Below, in pieces: positions 44,306-47,120 of a stretch of DNA of 47,120 nt (position 1 is its first letter; each line of letters opens with the position of its first letter). Both the position numbers and the translations under genes were made by a program. The stretch is from CAYLNM01 sp964385045 (GTDB lineage Bacteria; Planctomycetota; Phycisphaerae; Phycisphaerales; SM1A02), in assembly GCA_964385045.1 (NCBI GenBank), contig CAYLNM010000019.1, forward strand, positions 1 to 47,120. The letters are read 5' to 3'. The notes below the pieces were generated by a model, which saw only the letters and a list, made by a program, of their open reading frames with translations, did not search any database and was not told where the DNA came from.

Positions 44306-46531
44306 TCAGCCGGTCCAGGCCGAGAGCAGCTCGAGCACGTCGCCGAAGCCCACGCTGCCGTCGAGGTCGAGGTCCGCGGGGCAGAAGTCGCCGCAGGGGC
44401 CGAACTCGGTGAGCAGCTGCAGCAGGTCGTCGAAGCCGACCACGCCGTCGCCGTTCAGGTCCGGGCTCGCGAGCTCGCGGGCCGAGATCGAGACGCCCTT
44501 GGACGCCTGGTCGACGTTGCCGTCGCTGTCGGTGACGAACGCGGTGATGAGGTGGATGCCGGGGCTCAGGTCCCGCACCTCGATCAGTCGGCCGCTGCCG
44601 ATCGGGCCGTCGATGCTGCTGACCCAGTCGATGTCCTGCGCGATCGTCCCGTCCTCCTTGTCCCACGCGTAGCCGTGCAGCACCACCGGTGCCGCCTCGC
44701 TGAAGGACTGGAACTGGTTGGGCGTGATCACGTAGACCTCGGGCTGGCCGCTGCCGAGGAAGGCCATCTCCGGCGACTCGACGATGGTCGCGTTGAGCCC
44801 GTCGCTGACGATCAGTCGCAGGCGACCCGCCTCCGATCGGGGCATGGCCTCGGGATCGAGGTCGAACGCGCCGCCGGTGAGGTCGGCCCGGAACGGCAGC
44901 CAGGCCTCGCCGTCGGGCGAGTAGAAGAGGGCCGCGGTCAGGGCGTCGCCGTCGGGATCGACCGCGCTCCAGCGGATCGTCGTCGGGGCGGCGAAGGCCT
45001 CGCCGGCGACGAAGTCCCGCACGCCGGCGCCGCCGCCGAGGTCCGCGAGCTCGGTGCCGAAGGCCTCGACCACCGGGGCCGACGGCGAGCGGTCGATGGC
45101 GGCGAGCAGGTCGCCGCTCGCGACGTCGACCACCTCGATCGTCGCGACCTCGATGCCGCGCGGGGCCGCGGGGACGAGCACGTGCAGCGGGCTGGTGTCG
45201 CGGACGTGGTTCGGATCCGCGCAGCAGGCCCGGGTGTGGCCCGCGGCCTCGCGCACCCGCCACAGCTCGCGGCCGGCGGCGTCACGGAGAACGACCTCCA
45301 CCGTGCCGTCGGCGCGGCCGTCGTCCGCGATCGTCGCCGGGAAGAGCATCGCCGGGTCGAGCCGGACGGTGCCCTCCACGTGGTTCACCTCGCCGCTGAC
45401 GCGGAGCATCGGGGCACGGTCCGCGTCGCCGGCCCCGCCGCCCCCGGGCGCGTCGAGCCCGCTGCAGGCGAGCCGCGAGTCGTTGACCGCGTTGTTGAAG
45501 GTCGCCGAGGAGACCCACGCCACCGAGGTCTGCTGGCCCGCGACCATCACGTCGAGCTCGTCGAAGCGGATCTGCGGGACGTTGAGCGGGTCGCGGAGGT
45601 GATGCTCCACGTCGATGCTCAGGGTGTTCGACTCCTCGCTGTTGTGGAACTCGCCGAAGAGGTGGCCGATCTCGTGGGCGAAGGTCCGCTGGTGCCGCGA
45701 GGCCTGCGTGTTGCCGAAGCCCACGTCGCCCGGGATGCCGATCGCCTGGCCGTTGCCCGAGAACGGGTTGCCGGGCAGCCAGCCGTAGACGAACTCCGGG
45801 ACCGGGTAGCCGGCCGAGGGGAGCTGCGAGGTGCGGATGTCGCGCAGCGTGTTGAGCAGGGCGTTGTTCGATCCGTTGATGTCCTGCGACCACGTCAGCG
45901 GGCCGAGGGGCGAGCGGTGGTAGTTCCAGGCCCCGGCCTTGAAGATGCCGCGGAGGAACCCGTCGCCCACGCCCGGCTCGATGAGGGCGGCGCTGGGCTC
46001 GCCGGCCCCGCCCGGCTGGTAGTCGATGGGGACGTAGACGACGTCGACCTCGGCCCGGCACTCGAAGTCGGTGGGGAAGGTCGACTCCCAGACATTGTTC
46101 GAGAGGTCGGTCTCGGGCACCCGGAGCGACGGATTGAGCACGACGCGGAACTGCACGTCCTCGGCCTCCGGGGCGATGAACCAGAAGTTCAGGTGGTCGT
46201 TGAGGTCGTCCGCCGACGGCAGCGACGGGCTGACGATCGGCCCGTTGATCGAGCGGATCGGCGAGAACTCGGCCTCGACGCCGTCGATGAAGACCTCGAG
46301 GACCGCGTCGACGTCCGGCACCGGCTCGTCGGTGTCGGGCGTCTCGACGAACACGCGGACGAAGGTCACGTTGTCCGCGATGGTGGGGGTCGAGAAGAAG
46401 CGGATCGCCTGCGTGATCTCGACGTCGTCGATCGCGAGATCCTGGGCGGCGGCGGCGGGGGCGAGGGCCGCGGCGAGCGCGGCGGCACCCGCCGCGAGCG
46501 CGCGGCGTCCACGGTGGCGTGGGTGGGACAT
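44306..46531 (-). CDS. Secreted zinc metalloprotease with GC-type dockerin
   Basis: The 741-aa protein starts at ATG 46531. A signal peptide (ALAAGAAALAAALAPAAAA) precedes QDLAIDDVEITQAIRFF. The zinc site HEIGHLFGEFH (HExxHxxxxxH) lies near residue 290 in TFAHEIGHLFGEFHNSEE, a metzincin-like motif. Ig-like and PKD-like beta domains with DGNVDQASKG follow. The end is a dockerin: DLNGDGVVGFDDLLQLL, then FGPCGDFCPADLDLDGSVGF and LLSAWTG. The dockerin is of the same type as those of D1-D4, so these proteins may share an anchoring partner. The substrate is unknown. Confidence 0.82.
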   Translation of the reverse strand: MSHPRHRGRRALAAGAAALAAALAPAAAAQDLAIDDVEITQAIRFFSTPTIADNVTFVRVFVETPDTDEPVPDVDAVLEVFIDGVEAEFSPIRSINGPIVSPSLPSADDLNDHLNFWFIAPEAEDVQFRVVLNPSLRVPETDLSNNVWESTFPTDFECRAEVDVVYVPIDYQPGGAGEPSAALIEPGVGDGFLRGIFKAGAWNYHRSPLGPLTWSQDINGSNNALLNTLRDIRTSQLPSAGYPVPEFVYGWLPGNPFSGNGQAIGIPGDVGFGNTQASRHQRTFAHEIGHLFGEFHNSEESNTLSIDVEHHLRDPLNVPQIRFDELDVMVAGQQTSVAWVSSATFNNAVNDSRLACSGLDAPGGGGAGDADRAPMLRVSGEVNHVEGTVRLDPAMLFPATIADDGRADGTVEVVLRDAAGRELWRVREAAGHTRACCADPNHVRDTSPLHVLVPAAPRGIEVATIEVVDVASGDLLAAIDRSPSAPVVEAFGTELADLGGGAGVRDFVAGEAFAAPTTIRWSAVDPDGDALTAALFYSPDGEAWLPFRADLTGGAFDLDPEAMPRSEAGRLRLIVSDGLNATIVESPEMAFLGSGQPEVYVITPNQFQSFSEAAPVVLHGYAWDKEDGTIAQDIDWVSSIDGPIGSGRLIEVRDLSPGIHLITAFVTDSDGNVDQASKGVSISARELASPDLNGDGVVGFDDLLQLLTEFGPCGDFCPADLDLDGSVGFGDVLELLSAWTG

Positions 46532-47120
46532 GTGGGGCTCCGGGGGATCGGGGAGCGGCCCGCGGGGACGGGCTCGGTTCCTGGGCCGATTCGCGGCGAT
46601 CCGGGGGGCGGATGCCGGCGGGACGGCGGAACGCGGCCCCTCGGGCGGGGCCGACCAATCCTCGAGTGTAGTCGGACCCTCCGCTCGGGCCGCTCCCGGC
46701 GGCCCGGATGCGCGGATCGGCGCGAGCGGCGGGCCGCACCGTCAGGAGCCTTCCGCAGGGGACCGTCGATCCTCCGCCGTTCCCCGGCGTCCCGGGATTC
46801 GCCGGTCGCCTGGCCCGCCTCGCCCGCTCGGACCTCCGGGAGCGCCCGGAGCCCCCGCCCATCCCCGATTCACACTCGCCCCCGGGGGCCCGGTGGCTCG
46901 GGCCGGTCGCGGTCCGGGGTCGTCGGGGGCAGGACGGCCCGACGGCTCGCGGCGCCCGGCCGCGGCCGGCGCGGCGCCGTGCTCCCGCCGGGCCTCGATC
47001 CCGCCCGCCGGCAGCTCGGCCATGAATCGCACGTCGCGGCCCCCGGCGACGGCCGCCCACGCGGGGCGCGGACGAGCACCGTCGCGACCGCGGTGGGGCC
47101 GGCCGGCGCCGTCCGGGGTG
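46532..47120. other. Right-end 589 bp, no gene assigned
   Basis: Upstream region of the metalloprotease. A TACACT-like -10 is possible on the minus strand near 46669-46674. Frames reaching the window end are open on both strands, but none carries a motif that decides which, if any, is real. Confidence 0.4.

Overview
This window is very GC-rich chromosomal DNA that looks like a planctomycete, most likely of the Phycisphaerae. The evidence is a set of exported proteins ending in GC-type dockerin repeats (…FGPCP…CPADLD…), a DUF1573 protein, large pseudopilin-like proteins with an H-x(n)-DG C-terminal signature, and a planctomycete-style alternative complex III plus caa3 oxidase cluster. No tRNA, rRNA, CRISPR array or insertion sequence was recognised. 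Function calls come from reading motifs by eye, without database searches.

Layout. (1) 1-924: C-terminal part of a membrane-anchored DUF1573 protein. (2) 1039-14048, minus strand: a tandem array of eight related genes. Four encode long pseudopilin-like proteins (here P1-P4, left to right) and four encode exported beta-solenoid proteins with a C-terminal dockerin (D1-D4). In the direction of transcription the order is D4-P4, D3-P3, D2-P2, P1-D1. The two outer D genes are damaged: D4 has an in-frame TAG, and D1 appears frameshifted at a run of eight C in its signal peptide region. (3) 14192-15951, minus: a TatD-family hydrolase overlapping a cobalamin-binding-type periplasmic-fold protein. (4) 16455-30801, plus: a respiratory cluster. 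It holds actA-B-C-D-E-F (alternative complex III), a small one-helix membrane protein, a Sco copper chaperone, and coxB, coxA, a subunit IV gene and coxC (A2-type caa3 oxidase). Heme A synthesis genes follow: ctaB (minus) and ctaA (plus). (5) 34215-37377, plus: a degenerate NeuB/SAF-domain protein and an unknown protein with a hexapeptide-like C-terminal domain. (6) 37502-40635, minus: an exported alpha/alpha-toroid protein coupled to an alpha/beta-hydrolase-like protein that lacks the nucleophilic Ser. (7) 40959-41762, plus: a 6-phosphogluconolactonase-like protein without the usual active-site residues. (8) 41871-43932, minus: an overlapping operon of ECF sigma factor, anti-sigma-like protein and exported unknown protein. 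(9) 44306-46531, minus: a secreted zinc metalloprotease with its own dockerin.

How the genes work together. The respiratory cluster encodes a quinol-to-oxygen electron path: quinol is oxidised by ActABCDEF, electrons pass through c-type hemes to the CoxB cytochrome c domain and CuA, and then to CoxA. Sco supplies copper and CtaA/CtaB make heme A. The P/D array is the strongest candidate for an undescribed system. It pairs inner-membrane pseudopilin-like proteins, three of which carry Asp instead of Glu at mature position 5, with secreted dockerin-bearing beta-solenoids. The copies have diverged by tandem duplication, and gene loss is visible in two of them. A side theme is three likely pseudoenzymes within about 7.5 kb (NeuB-like, esterase-like and 6PGL-like).
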